Source: Tenuifilum thalassicum (lineage in GTDB: Bacteria; Bacteroidota; Bacteroidia; Bacteroidales; Tenuifilaceae). From it: 64,000 nucleotides of DNA. The translations under genes and the position numbers were made by a program. Where the stretch lies: assembly GCF_013265555.1 (NCBI RefSeq), contig NZ_CP041345.1, positions 1,410,581-1,474,580 on the forward strand, written 5' to 3'. This document shows, piece by piece, positions 33,319 through 42,666 of this stretch; positions within the stretch are counted from its first letter, which is position 1; each line of letters starts with the position of its first letter. The notes under the pieces were generated by a model. It saw only the letters and a program-made list of their open reading frames with translations, did not search any database and was not told the DNA's origin.

Positions 33319-35845
33319 GTTTGTGAGCATCAGCAGCCCTAAATAGTAGATCGGCCGATTGGAGCATCTTATTCTTCAGGTTTGGCGAAATATTAGGGTG
33401 TTTATTCAACCAATCGGTTACAATACGGGTTGCTGCTGGTGAGTTAAATCCTGCTAGCACGTTATCGAGCCAAATCTTAGGGAAGAAGATATCGTTAGTT
33501 TTCTGAATTTCAGGGAGCAAATCGAGTGCTGGTTGTAGATACTTAAAAGAGTGTTCTTCGCGTAAGGGGTGAAAAAAGTAACGAAGACCTTGAGCAACCC
33601 ATGGTTCAGGTCTTCTGTTTGCTGGATTCGCTAACGAGGCAAAAAAATCATCTCTTATTGCAACGTTAGGTGTTGCGGCTCTTCTTACAAATTTAAACTT
33701 TGATAGTCTATCGGGGTTTTTAATTCTTTCTTCCTGAATTAGTAGAATGCTATCTGCTTGATTAACATTCCGAACAGCCAGTTCAAACGAAAGGTTTATG
33801 AAGTCTGTCTCGCTAAGCGTTATTCCATTGATATCAGCTTGCTTTTCCCAGGTTTTCTCCATAGTTGAGATTGCCTTTTCGGTAAAAGCAACCTTAAAGT
33901 AGGTGTCAAGAATTGGTTTGCGTTCATCAACAGGCAGCTTACTGTTATTGTATAGATTGGCTAGTGTATTTTCTAGCGTTTCGGCTAAAACTGTTCTATT
34001 AGCATTATTGAAAAATCGCCACCATACTGTTTCGATGTTCCCTAAAAGATAGCTTCTAACTAATGGGTTAACTTCTTCTTGTAGGGCTGCTAATAGGTAT
34101 CTGAAATAGGTATCATTATCAACTAAATGATTTAAAAACACTTCGTGTAAGTTGACATAAAATGATGCTCTTGCAACATCATTAAACATTAGGTTTTTGG
34201 GAGGAATTAAGGTAATCTCATTGTAGTTGCTATGGAAAAAACCATAACCAATCCCATTTTGATTTATGATGACTTTTTGGGATTTAATAAAATCGTTTGG
34301 CAGCTTAACTTCTGAGGTTTGTCTTTTAAGATCAACGGGTAAATTTTTGTATCCCGAAACGGTTGGAATCAAAACGTCAAACTTCATGGGCAGCCATTTA
34401 TCGTCCTGATTAAAGACTAACTTATCATTGGATAAATCATAATTAATTACAGGCATGCCTTTTGATTCAATCCACTTTTTACTCCAGCGGCTAACATTTT
34501 CAGAGCTAATCTCATCAAATATTTTAACTAGTTCGGGCCATCCAGCATTGGCATAGGCATATTTATTTAAATATTGACGAACACCTTCGCGAAATAAAGG
34601 AGAGCCCAATTTAAGTTCCATTTGCATTAATGCAATTGGTGCTTTGTGGTAAATAATGTCGCCATACAAGGTTCCCGCAAATAGCAAGTTGTCTAATTTT
34701 TGGCGAACTGGGTTGGCTCCTATTGTTCTGTCAACAGAATAGGCAGCAGGATAATGAGAAAGTAGGAATCTAAGAGCGTGGTTTACATTGGGGAACTGCG
34801 GGTTCACAATTTTATCGGCCATTAATCCGGCAAATACCTCTTTTAACCATACATCGTTGAACCACTTCATGGTTACTAAATTCCCAAACCATTGGTGCGA
34901 TACTTCATGAGCAATTAGGTTTGCCCTTCTAAGAACCTGGTCTACCGAGGGGTTCTCATCCAGTAAAATTCTGCTATCGCGGTAGTAAATGGTTCCAGGA
35001 TGCTCCATGCCGCTATACTGAAAGTCGGGAATTAAAATAATATCTAACTTCTGAAAAGGGTAGCCAATTCCAGTATACTCTTCTAACCAAGTAATGGCCG
35101 ATTCATGAAGTTTGAAAATCTGATTAACATTCCGGTTTAGCTTAGCTGAATCGTTTTCACGATGATAGATTGTTACTTTCTGGCCTAGCACCTTACCTGT
35201 TGTAGCATTAAACTTTCCGGCAGTAAATGCAAATAGATAAGTGCTGATAGGGTAGGTTTTATCAAAAATCCAAACTGCTGACGAATCTGTTTCCATGTAG
35301 TTTGCCAGTGGGGAGTTGCTAACCGCTTTCCAGCTCTTTGGAGTTTGTAGTGTTAGATTAAAGGTTGCCTTCAAATCGGGCTGGTCAAAACATGGAAATA
35401 CTGTAGATGCTCTGTCGGGAACCAATAGGCTGTAAAGGAAATCTTCCTTGCGATTTAATGATGCATCACCTGCAATAAAATCAATAGAAATTTTATTCTG
35501 GCCATTTTGCAGGTAACCTTTAGGAATGATGATATGTCCGTTATTTAAAGATAAATTAAGCTGACGATAGTTTGATGTTACATTAATTAAAGCTGAATCG
35601 GCTCCTCTAAAGTCTAAGGGTAAATCGTAAAGTTCCGATATCTCAAATTCTATTTCGACACGTCCAGTTATGCTCTTATCTAACTTATTGGGTACATCAA
35701 AATATAGATGATAATGGATATTTGTTAATGTTTGCGCTCTCTTTTGCGCTAGCTGATAGCTAACCCCATTCTCAACTTCTTTAGAACATGCAAGAAGAAA
35801 AAATAAAACTAATAAAAGAAAAACCTTCCCTATTTTACTATACAT
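33305..35845 (-). CDS. M1-family zinc aminopeptidase, lipoprotein
   Basis: 846 residues. A lipoprotein signal ends at LLAC near residue 20. An N-terminal beta-domain is followed by the catalytic domain with YSGMEHPGTIYY (substrate amine site) and HEVSHQWFGNLVTMKWFNDVWLKEVFA, which keeps HExxH and the distant Glu zinc ligand. The more common NEGFA has become KEVFA. The C-terminal 350 residues are helical. It probably trims amino acids from peptides in the periplasm, alongside the DPP IV and M3 peptidases of the window. Confidence 0.92.
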   Translation of the reverse strand: MYSKIGKVFLLLVLFFLLACSKEVENGVSYQLAQKRAQTLTNIHYHLYFDVPNKLDKSITGRVEIEFEISELYDLPLDFRGADSALINVTSNYRQLNLSLNNGHIIIPKGYLQNGQNKISIDFIAGDASLNRKEDFLYSLLVPDRASTVFPCFDQPDLKATFNLTLQTPKSWKAVSNSPLANYMETDSSAVWIFDKTYPISTYLFAFTAGKFNATTGKVLGQKVTIYHRENDSAKLNRNVNQIFKLHESAITWLEEYTGIGYPFQKLDIILIPDFQYSGMEHPGTIYYRDSRILLDENPSVDQVLRRANLIAHEVSHQWFGNLVTMKWFNDVWLKEVFAGLMADKIVNPQFPNVNHALRFLLSHYPAAYSVDRTIGANPVRQKLDNLLFAGTLYGDIIYHKAPIALMQMELKLGSPLFREGVRQYLNKYAYANAGWPELVKIFDEISSENVSRWSKKWIESKGMPVINYDLSNDKLVFNQDDKWLPMKFDVLIPTVSGYKNLPVDLKRQTSEVKLPNDFIKSQKVIINQNGIGYGFFHSNYNEITLIPPKNLMFNDVARASFYVNLHEVFLNHLVDNDTYFRYLLAALQEEVNPLVRSYLLGNIETVWWRFFNNANRTVLAETLENTLANLYNNSKLPVDERKPILDTYFKVAFTEKAISTMEKTWEKQADINGITLSETDFINLSFELAVRNVNQADSILLIQEERIKNPDRLSKFKFVRRAATPNVAIRDDFFASLANPANRRPEPWVAQGLRYFFHPLREEHSFKYLQPALDLLPEIQKTNDIFFPKIWLDNVLAGFNSPAATRIVTDWLNKHPNISPNLKNKMLQSADLLFRAADAHKLNTD

Positions 35846-35948
35846 TTATCTTGTTTTTTTACACACACAAACAACGGTACAAATTTATTTAAATTGTGTT
35901 AAAAAGGCAGGTTGTTTTCTAATTTTGAAGAAAATTAATTTACAAAGT

Positions 35949-36392
35949 ATGAAAGAGCTAAAAAATGAGATACTTAGGATTCCTTTTAACCTTTATAGGG
36001 TAGCAATTGGAATACGTAGTGAATTAACAAGACGATTATCGAAAGAGTTTGGCGAAGAGTTTACGACTGATTATTGGTTTATACTAACAGAGCTATTTAA
36101 TGAGAACCCAATGACTCAAACACGCCTATCAGAGGTTATCAGTAGGGACAGGGCGTCACTTTCTCGAACTATCTCGTGTATGGAACGAGTAGGGTTGGTA
36201 AGTAAGGTAGCAGAACCTTTTGATAAACGTAAAGGGTTACTATCACCTACAAAAAGAGCTTATGCTTTTAAACCTGTTGCTGAAAAGATTGTCGTAGATG
36301 TGGTTAGCGAATTTTTGAGTTCGCTCAAACCCATTGAAATATTGGAAATGAATAGAATGCTTGGATTAATTCAAGAGGCTATTGTTAAATAA
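35949..36392 (+). CDS. MarR-family transcriptional regulator
   Basis: 147 residues from the ATG at 35949; the longer frame would use TTG. The winged helix-turn-helix reads MTQTRLSEVISRDRASLSRTISCMERVGLVSKV with a wing DKRKGLLSPTKRAYAF. It lies between the aminopeptidase (divergent) and the M3 peptidase (same strand, 76 bases downstream). A local regulatory role is possible but unproven. Confidence 0.85.
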   Translation: MKELKNEILRIPFNLYRVAIGIRSELTRRLSKEFGEEFTTDYWFILTELFNENPMTQTRLSEVISRDRASLSRTISCMERVGLVSKVAEPFDKRKGLLSPTKRAYAFKPVAEKIVVDVVSEFLSSLKPIEILEMNRMLGLIQEAIVK

Positions 36393-36468
36393 CTTTCACA
36401 CTCTTTAAACTAATCGTTTCGAATTAAACAACTACTTTTGGCTAAAATTTTAAAAAAGGTAAAACTCT

Positions 36469-38574
36469 ATGATTAAACACACAAAATCAATTTTTGCAGT
36501 TATGATGGTATTACTTGCAGTCTCGTGTCAGGATAAAACTGATACCAATCCGTTACTTGCTAGCTACGACACACCTTATCAAACACCACCATTTGATAAG
36601 ATAAAGCATGAGCATTACATGCCTGCATTAGATTCAGCCATCTCCATGGCTAAACATGAGGTAGAAGCAATTATAAATAATCCAGAAGAGCCTACATTTG
36701 AGAATACGATTGAGGCCCTTGATAGAAGCGGAAAACTTCTTGCCAATGTAACAAACATTCTTTTTAACCTAAACGAAGCCGAAACTGATAGCGTGCTTCA
36801 GCAAATAGTTATTGAAGCATCACCAAAACTTACTGACTTTTCAAACGATATAAATCTTAACCCAGAACTATTTAAACGAGTTAAAGCGGTTTGGGAGAAA
36901 CGTGATTCGCTGAATCTGACTCCAGAACAATCAATGCTCCTTGACAAAACCTATAAAGGATTTGTCCGAAACGGAGCAAATCTTAGCGATGCCGACAAGG
37001 AAAAGTTCAGAGCAATTAGTCGTGAACTTTCTGAACTTTCAGTTAAGTTTAACCAAAATGTGCTAGCTGAAACAAATAATTATTATCTTCATATAACCAA
37101 AGAGGAGGATTTAGCGGGATTACCTCAGAGCCTGATTGATGCAGCGGCCTACACTGCTAAGCAAAAAGGTGTTGATGGATGGGTTATTACCTTAGAGTAT
37201 CCGATGTTTGGCCCATTTATGAAGTATGCCGATAACCGTGAACTACGTAAAGAAATTTACATGGCATACACTAGCCGATGCTTTAAAGGTAATGAGTACG
37301 ATAACCAGGAAATTGCAAAACGAATTGCTAATCTTCGACTTGAACTGGCTAACCTATTAGGATATCCTAACTATGCTACATTTGTTTTGGAAAACAGAAT
37401 GGCCGAAACTCCTGAAAAGGTTAATGAATTTCTAAAGCAGCTAATTGATGCATCACTGCCTGCTGCTCGCGAAGAGGTCAAAGAGGTTGAATCATACGCT
37501 CATGAGCTTGGTTTCAAAGGAAAGCTTGAACGTTGGGACTGGTCGTACTACTCAGAAAAGCTCAAAAATGCAAAGTACAGTTACAATGAGGAGGAGCTAA
37601 AACCTTACTTTCAACTGGAAAAGGTTATTGATGGTGTGTTTCTTCTTGCCAATAAGCTATACGGCCTTACCTTTTCACCTAACTCAGAGATTCCAGTTTA
37701 CCATCCTGATGTGAAAGCCTATGAGGTATATGATGCTACTGGCAAATTTATGGCTGTACTTTATCTTGACTTTTTCCCACGCGAAGGAAAGAGTGGTGGT
37801 GCTTGGATGACCTCGTTCCGTTCTCAGTACAAAGAAGATGGACAGGATATTAGACCTTTAGTTTCAATTGTTACAAACTTTACAAAGCCTACCGATAAAC
37901 AACCATCGTTGCTAACCTTTTATGAGTTCTCAACTTTCCTGCATGAATTCGGTCATGCCCTGCATGGCATGCTAACCGAATGTAACTATTCTTCGCTTAG
38001 CGGAACATCAGTTTATCGCGATTTTGTTGAGCTTCCTTCTCAGATAATGGAAAACTTTGCGCTAGAGAAAGAGTATCTCGACCTATTTGCTGTTCACTAC
38101 CAAACTGGCGAAAAGATTCCTCAGGAGCTGGTTCAAAAAATAATAGATAGCCGTAACTTTAATGCAGGATATTCATCGTTACGCCAGCTAGGCTTTGGTA
38201 GCCTCGATATGGCTTGGCATAGCGTAACAAAACCAATTACAATGAGCGTTAGCGATTTTGAAAGTAAGGTCCTACAACCGCTTGACGTTTTACCTCCAGT
38301 TAAAGGAACAAATATGAGCGTAACCTTTGGACATATTTTCGATGGTGGTTATGCTGCTGGTTACTACGGTTATAAATGGGCAGAGGTTCTCGATGCTGAT
38401 GCATTTGAGGTTTTCAAAGAAAAAGGAATTTTCAATCCAGAGGTAGCTAAGAGTTTTAGGGAGAATATTCTTTCAAAAGGTGGAACGGAACACCCCATGG
38501 TACTTTACAAACGATTCCGAGGTCAAGAACCAACAATTGATGCGCTTCTTAAAAGAAGTGGCTTAAAGAAATAG
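36469..38574 (+). CDS. dcp: M3-family peptidyl-dipeptidase (Dcp-like), lipoprotein
   Basis: 701 residues, the normal Dcp length. A lipoprotein signal (LLAVSC near residue 20) indicates envelope location. The zinc site is FLHEFGHALHGML near residue 500, with the third ligand in the following helix, and GGYAAGYYGYKWAEVLDADAF near 625 is the conserved substrate-tyrosine region. It removes dipeptides from peptide C-termini. The distinction between Dcp and oligopeptidase A rests on overall resemblance. Confidence 0.92.
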   Translation: MIKHTKSIFAVMMVLLAVSCQDKTDTNPLLASYDTPYQTPPFDKIKHEHYMPALDSAISMAKHEVEAIINNPEEPTFENTIEALDRSGKLLANVTNILFNLNEAETDSVLQQIVIEASPKLTDFSNDINLNPELFKRVKAVWEKRDSLNLTPEQSMLLDKTYKGFVRNGANLSDADKEKFRAISRELSELSVKFNQNVLAETNNYYLHITKEEDLAGLPQSLIDAAAYTAKQKGVDGWVITLEYPMFGPFMKYADNRELRKEIYMAYTSRCFKGNEYDNQEIAKRIANLRLELANLLGYPNYATFVLENRMAETPEKVNEFLKQLIDASLPAAREEVKEVESYAHELGFKGKLERWDWSYYSEKLKNAKYSYNEEELKPYFQLEKVIDGVFLLANKLYGLTFSPNSEIPVYHPDVKAYEVYDATGKFMAVLYLDFFPREGKSGGAWMTSFRSQYKEDGQDIRPLVSIVTNFTKPTDKQPSLLTFYEFSTFLHEFGHALHGMLTECNYSSLSGTSVYRDFVELPSQIMENFALEKEYLDLFAVHYQTGEKIPQELVQKIIDSRNFNAGYSSLRQLGFGSLDMAWHSVTKPITMSVSDFESKVLQPLDVLPPVKGTNMSVTFGHIFDGGYAAGYYGYKWAEVLDADAFEVFKEKGIFNPEVAKSFRENILSKGGTEHPMVLYKRFRGQEPTIDALLKRSGLKK

Positions 38575-38592
38575 TGGGAGCATTCAAATAAT

Positions 38593-38623
38593 AAAAGGTC
38601 GCATTAATCGAGCGACCTTTTTT
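38593..38623. terminator. terminator after the M3 peptidase gene
   Basis: AAAAGGTCGC / GCGACCTTTT with a 9-base loop and a T-run; it can also serve the converging gene at 38648. Confidence 0.85.
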
Positions 38624-38647
38624 AATAATAGTATCTTTCAAACATAG

Positions 38648-39277
38648 TTACCAGCCAAATGGTGTGAAGGAATTTCTCCAAGGAGATAAATTATTACCAT
38701 TTACAAAGTTGAAACTGGCTCCAATAGTGGTGTTTTTGTTGATTTTATAGTTAAATCCCACACCGAATTGCTGACTGCTGAATGTTCCTAAGGTGTTCTG
38801 GTAGGGTAGATATAAGGTTTGGTTTTGAGATATAGAACCAGCAGCGTACATGCTAAACCTATTATTAAATTGATATTGTGTTATAGCCCAAGCGTGATAT
38901 GGATTTGAAAATTGATTTGTATTACTAGTTGAAATAATATCATTTGGTTTTATTCCGTGCATATTGTTGCGCGATAAGGTAACACCAGCCATTACCTGCA
39001 AGCGATTATTAGAATAAGTAACGCTAGGAGAAAGGTAACTTCCAGACATGCCTATCCCATTCCCCATAAATGTGTAACCACTTCCGATTGTAAGACCGTA
39101 ATTTAAACCTGGTTTTATTGAACCATATGGAGAGCTGTTAGCTGAGGAATCTAATGTTTGACTTGGATTGTAAACCGGTTCATAAATTCTATATAAATCT
39201 TGGACTAACTGGGCATGTGCAATATTAGCAAAGACAAGCAACTCTAAAACAACTAGTATAACTACAACTCTTCTCAT
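38648..39277 (-). CDS. exported beta-strand-rich protein of unknown function
   Basis: 209 residues. The signal peptide MRRVVVILVVLELLVFANIAHAQ is followed by alternating polar and aromatic strands (LNYGLTIGSGYTFMGNG, FSMYAAGSISQNQTLYL, QFGVGFNYKINKNTTIGASFNFVNG). This suggests a small outer-membrane barrel or part of one. It ends in Phe-Gly-Trp, an aromatic terminus like many outer-membrane proteins. I do not recognise the family. Confidence 0.65.
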   Translation of the reverse strand: MRRVVVILVVLELLVFANIAHAQLVQDLYRIYEPVYNPSQTLDSSANSSPYGSIKPGLNYGLTIGSGYTFMGNGIGMSGSYLSPSVTYSNNRLQVMAGVTLSRNNMHGIKPNDIISTSNTNQFSNPYHAWAITQYQFNNRFSMYAAGSISQNQTLYLPYQNTLGTFSSQQFGVGFNYKINKNTTIGASFNFVNGNNLSPWRNSFTPFGW

Positions 39278-39386
39278 TGCACTACATTTTTTTATTTAAA
39301 GATAAAAAATTATTCTGAAAAAAACTCATGTTTCGCCTAATTAACTATTTTTATGCCATCAAATTAACACTCAAAAATAAAAAATT

Positions 39387-40493
39387 ATGAGAACATTAAA
39401 ATCAAAACTTTCAACATGTTTACTTGTTATTAGCTTAATTTCAACAAGTATGGTTGGTTGTAAAAAAACAGATACTAGTGCACCTGTTGTAACATCATCA
39501 ATAGACTATGTTAATTTAACTGATTCTAGCGTGCTTTGCAAAGGGACTATAGTTGATAATGGAGGAGCACAAATAATTGAAAAAGGGTTTGTCTGGAGTC
39601 TTACAGAAAATCCAACAGTTGATGATAACCAAGGCATTGTTACGTTAAAATCAGAGAGTAACGATTTTGAAGCAAAAATTACCGGGTTGATGGAAAAAAC
39701 ATCTTATTATGTAAGGGCATTTGCAAAAAATTCTGTAGGAATTGGCTATAGTCAACAAGTAAAGTTTACAACTACAGAAAAACCTTGGGAGCCAAAACAT
39801 GTAACAAATATTTTAATTGAAGATTATACAGCAACATGGTGTGGATATTGTCCAAGAATTCATTATGCAATTAAAGATGTAACTAGCCAAAATGAGAATA
39901 TACATGCATTGGCTATATACCAAGATTCTGATAAGAAGTTTCAATATTTTAATCAATTAGCTAGTACCTTTGGTGTTGAGGGGTTTCCCACTGCCATTGT
40001 AAATCGTAAAGCTACATGGGATTATCCTGAAACGCTTTTGTCGCTTTCAAGCTATCTTAATTCTAGAAGCCCATTGGGTATTTCTATTGAAACATCTTAC
40101 AATAATACTACTGCTTCAATTATAGTTAAAGTAGAGTATGCTAAAAATATTGAGGATCCATTAAAACTTGTAGTCTGTTTAACAGAAAGTAAGCTAATTG
40201 GCGAACAAGCTAATTATTATGATGATGGTAATGGAAATCCTATTAAAGATTTTGAGCACAACCATGTATTAAGGAGGGTAATAACGGAACTATTAGGTAA
40301 TGATATTTCAACACAGGAAACTTTAAAAGATAATATCTCTACTTTCACTTTTAATGATATTTCATTAGAAAGCTATAATCCTGCTAATTGCGAGGTTATT
40401 GCATTTGTTACAAAAGCTAATGATAAAAGTGTAATTAACGTTCAAGGTGTCAAGCTAGGCGAAATAAAAGATTTTCAATACCTTGCAAAATAA
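39387..40493 (+). CDS. lipoprotein with FN3-like domain and Omp28-type thioredoxin-like domain
   Basis: 368 residues. The lipoprotein signal ends at MVGC near residue 25. About residues 35-130 look like a fibronectin-type repeat (SSVLCKGTIVDNGGAQIIEKGFVWS, TSYYVRAFAKNSVGIGYS). The Omp28 family thioredoxin-like domain follows, with TATWCGYCPR near residue 150: a CxxC redox motif in an otherwise extracytoplasmic protein. It converges on a DUF6029 protein and lies near a TlpA thioredoxin, a grouping seen in other Bacteroidota. The substrate is unknown; thiol-disulfide chemistry at the cell surface is inferred. Confidence 0.85.
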   Translation: MRTLKSKLSTCLLVISLISTSMVGCKKTDTSAPVVTSSIDYVNLTDSSVLCKGTIVDNGGAQIIEKGFVWSLTENPTVDDNQGIVTLKSESNDFEAKITGLMEKTSYYVRAFAKNSVGIGYSQQVKFTTTEKPWEPKHVTNILIEDYTATWCGYCPRIHYAIKDVTSQNENIHALAIYQDSDKKFQYFNQLASTFGVEGFPTAIVNRKATWDYPETLLSLSSYLNSRSPLGISIETSYNNTTASIIVKVEYAKNIEDPLKLVVCLTESKLIGEQANYYDDGNGNPIKDFEHNHVLRRVITELLGNDISTQETLKDNISTFTFNDISLESYNPANCEVIAFVTKANDKSVINVQGVKLGEIKDFQYLAK

Positions 40494-40507
40494 ATTGTTC
40501 TAAGATG

Positions 40508-40540
40508 AAAAAAGAGAGGGTTTAGTTCCCTCTCTTTTTT
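40508..40540. terminator. terminator between the Omp28-type and DUF6029 genes
   Basis: AAAAAAGAGAGGG / CCCTCTCTTTTTT with a TTTAGTT loop; usable from both sides. Confidence 0.9.
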
Positions 40541-40564
40541 ACAAATAATCCTAAAATAGCAAGG

Positions 40565-42133
40565 CTAGAATACAGTACTAATAGAAAATGTAAACCCTGA
40601 ATATGCTGGCACAAAACGACATAGGCCTCCAATGCACTGAAGCCCTTCCCTGTTTCTACCCCAACTTATTCCAATTCTACTGGCATTTTTGGTATAGCTA
40701 AAGCCAAAGTTGTAGTAGTGAATGTTCTGTTCTGCATGATCAATCATATCAGAAGCAAAAATCGTCCATTTTGGTGCAAAACTAACCTCGGCGAGTGCTA
40801 ATGACCAATTGTTTTCATTTTGAACTGGAAAAAGTTCGCTTAATTCAAGTTTTAACCAGATGTTTTTCCTTAGTTTTAGATATGACTCTAAAACTGCAAT
40901 GTTAGTTATCACTTCACTTGCCCCACCGGTGATGGCACCCTTGTTATAGTATTGATTGATAAATGAAAGTGCTGTCTTGAACTTATACGAGAATTTTTTC
41001 TCAATTTCAATGCCCACATCCCTAAAGAAAAGAGTATCGCTAATGGATAGGTATTCATTTCCTTTGGGTTTCCAGTAGCTTGATACGTTTAAATTAATTT
41101 TAACTCCTTTGGCCCATGTAATATTTGTTTTACGTGGAACCGAGTAAAAAATATCGAGCTGTCCGCCTATTTCACCCATCATTTGTGTGGAATAAGGGTG
41201 AAGGTTAGCCAGAGCGTACTTGTGCTGCTTTGTCAAAGCAGGTACATAATTGATAAACGAAGCTTCAATTGCTTGTCGTTCTGAGCGGAAATCGGCATTT
41301 TCAACTCTTCTTAGCGAAAGGGTTGCTCCTAAACCTCGACCAACAATTGACTGCTGTAGCAATAACGCGTTCCCCTTATCCATGCTAAAAAGGTTAAGCT
41401 GCATGGGATCTTTATCCTTAGTCATGTACTCTGCATTAAGGCTGTATGAACCATATTCTAGCATTAGCCTAGCTGCGTAGGCATCTACTGTTGTAGGAAT
41501 TTGGTTATTCGTGCCTGTATATTCTTGGTATTTTGAAACCCAGCTTCCACCAAAAATAATATTAACAGATGGTTCCTTCCATAATAGTGTTGATAGGTTC
41601 AGTTCTGCATCAATTCCTCTTAATGTGCCCTCGCCGTAATCTAGATATTTTCTTTGTTTTCCCCAGATTGCTTTTATCGTTGCAGACTTGATTGGATGAA
41701 GTTTAACAGAGAATCCATCGATTGAGTTGTTTATTCCAAGGGCTCTTTCCTCATAGCTTCTAAGAATTAGCCCATTCCCAAACTGTTCATAAAAGGTTCC
41801 TACTGTAAAAGTTAACAAAGAATCTTCGTACGAGGCATAACGTCCAATAATCTTATTTCCTTTCAGAAATTGTGAGTAACCAACCAGAGGAGGCATATAT
41901 GCCTCATACTGAATACCTGCACTGAATTTACCTAACTTATAATCAAATTTAAAATAGGTGTTTGATCCAAATTTATCATCAGGAGCATTTGCATTAATAA
42001 CACTATCAGTTCGATAGAGATTATTATTTGTTTCGAAACTGCCAGAAAAAGTTCCTTTATCAAATATTTGAGCGTCAAGCTTAAATGCTAAAGAGCCTAT
42101 GAATACAATAAGGGCTAATCTTTTAAGGATCAT
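40565..42133 (-). CDS. DUF6029-family outer-membrane beta-barrel protein
   Basis: 522 residues from the ATG at 42133; the longer frame would overlap the TlpA gene. The signal peptide MILKRLALIVFIGSLAFKLDAQ is followed by strands throughout, with GTFYEQFGNGLILRSYEERALGIN and an aromatic end SISTVF as typical features. DUF6029 proteins are predicted outer-membrane barrels of unknown role. The start is 7 bases after the stop of the upstream thioredoxin gene, which points to a joint function in thiol redox at the envelope. Confidence 0.8.
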   Translation of the reverse strand: MILKRLALIVFIGSLAFKLDAQIFDKGTFSGSFETNNNLYRTDSVINANAPDDKFGSNTYFKFDYKLGKFSAGIQYEAYMPPLVGYSQFLKGNKIIGRYASYEDSLLTFTVGTFYEQFGNGLILRSYEERALGINNSIDGFSVKLHPIKSATIKAIWGKQRKYLDYGEGTLRGIDAELNLSTLLWKEPSVNIIFGGSWVSKYQEYTGTNNQIPTTVDAYAARLMLEYGSYSLNAEYMTKDKDPMQLNLFSMDKGNALLLQQSIVGRGLGATLSLRRVENADFRSERQAIEASFINYVPALTKQHKYALANLHPYSTQMMGEIGGQLDIFYSVPRKTNITWAKGVKINLNVSSYWKPKGNEYLSISDTLFFRDVGIEIEKKFSYKFKTALSFINQYYNKGAITGGASEVITNIAVLESYLKLRKNIWLKLELSELFPVQNENNWSLALAEVSFAPKWTIFASDMIDHAEQNIHYYNFGFSYTKNASRIGISWGRNREGLQCIGGLCRFVPAYSGFTFSISTVF

Positions 42134-42140
42134 AACCAAA

Positions 42141-42626
42141 TTACTTTGTGTTTTTCTTAATAATTTCAAAGAGCTCCATTTCGCTACCAGGGGTATAACC
42201 AACGTGTTTGTGTACTATTTTCCCGTTTTTAAATAGTAGTAGAAAAGGAACATTTGTAATGTTTAATGCTCGTTTTAGGTCAGCGTTTTCGTCAAGCAAT
42301 ACAATAAATGGCCAATCGTTGCCTGCCACCAATGATTTAACCTTACCGCTTGCGCGAGAATCGTCGATAGAAATGGCAACAACTTCTACTCCGGTTTCCT
42401 CATTCCATTCCTCATACAAATCTGCTATTGAATTAAGTTCTTGGTGACATGGCTTACACCACGAAGCCCAAAAAGTTAAAACAACTAGAGGCTTTTCTGC
42501 AATAACATTTTGAATGTTTACCTTTTTCCCTTGTAAATCTTTTACAATTACATTTGGTATGTCCTCTTGACTGTAAACTAATAAAGACCAAAAAGTTGCA
42601 ACAAATAGAATTGCTAGTTTTCTCAT
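42141..42626 (-). CDS. TlpA/ResA-type periplasmic thioredoxin
   Basis: 161 residues from the ATG at 42626, the start that gives a clean signal peptide (MRKLAILFVATFWSLLVYSQ). The active site FWASWCKPCHQELNS is a WCxPC motif of the AhpC/TSA-like TlpA group, with NVTNVPFLLLF (here LNITNVPFLLLF) holding the cis-Pro. It should reduce disulfides in the periplasm. It is upstream of and 7 bases from the DUF6029 gene, so the two probably act together. Confidence 0.9.
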   Translation of the reverse strand: MRKLAILFVATFWSLLVYSQEDIPNVIVKDLQGKKVNIQNVIAEKPLVVLTFWASWCKPCHQELNSIADLYEEWNEETGVEVVAISIDDSRASGKVKSLVAGNDWPFIVLLDENADLKRALNITNVPFLLLFKNGKIVHKHVGYTPGSEMELFEIIKKNTK

Positions 42627-42666
42627 GATATTTAGTTTTAGATTAAACATGCGTAAAAATAACAAA

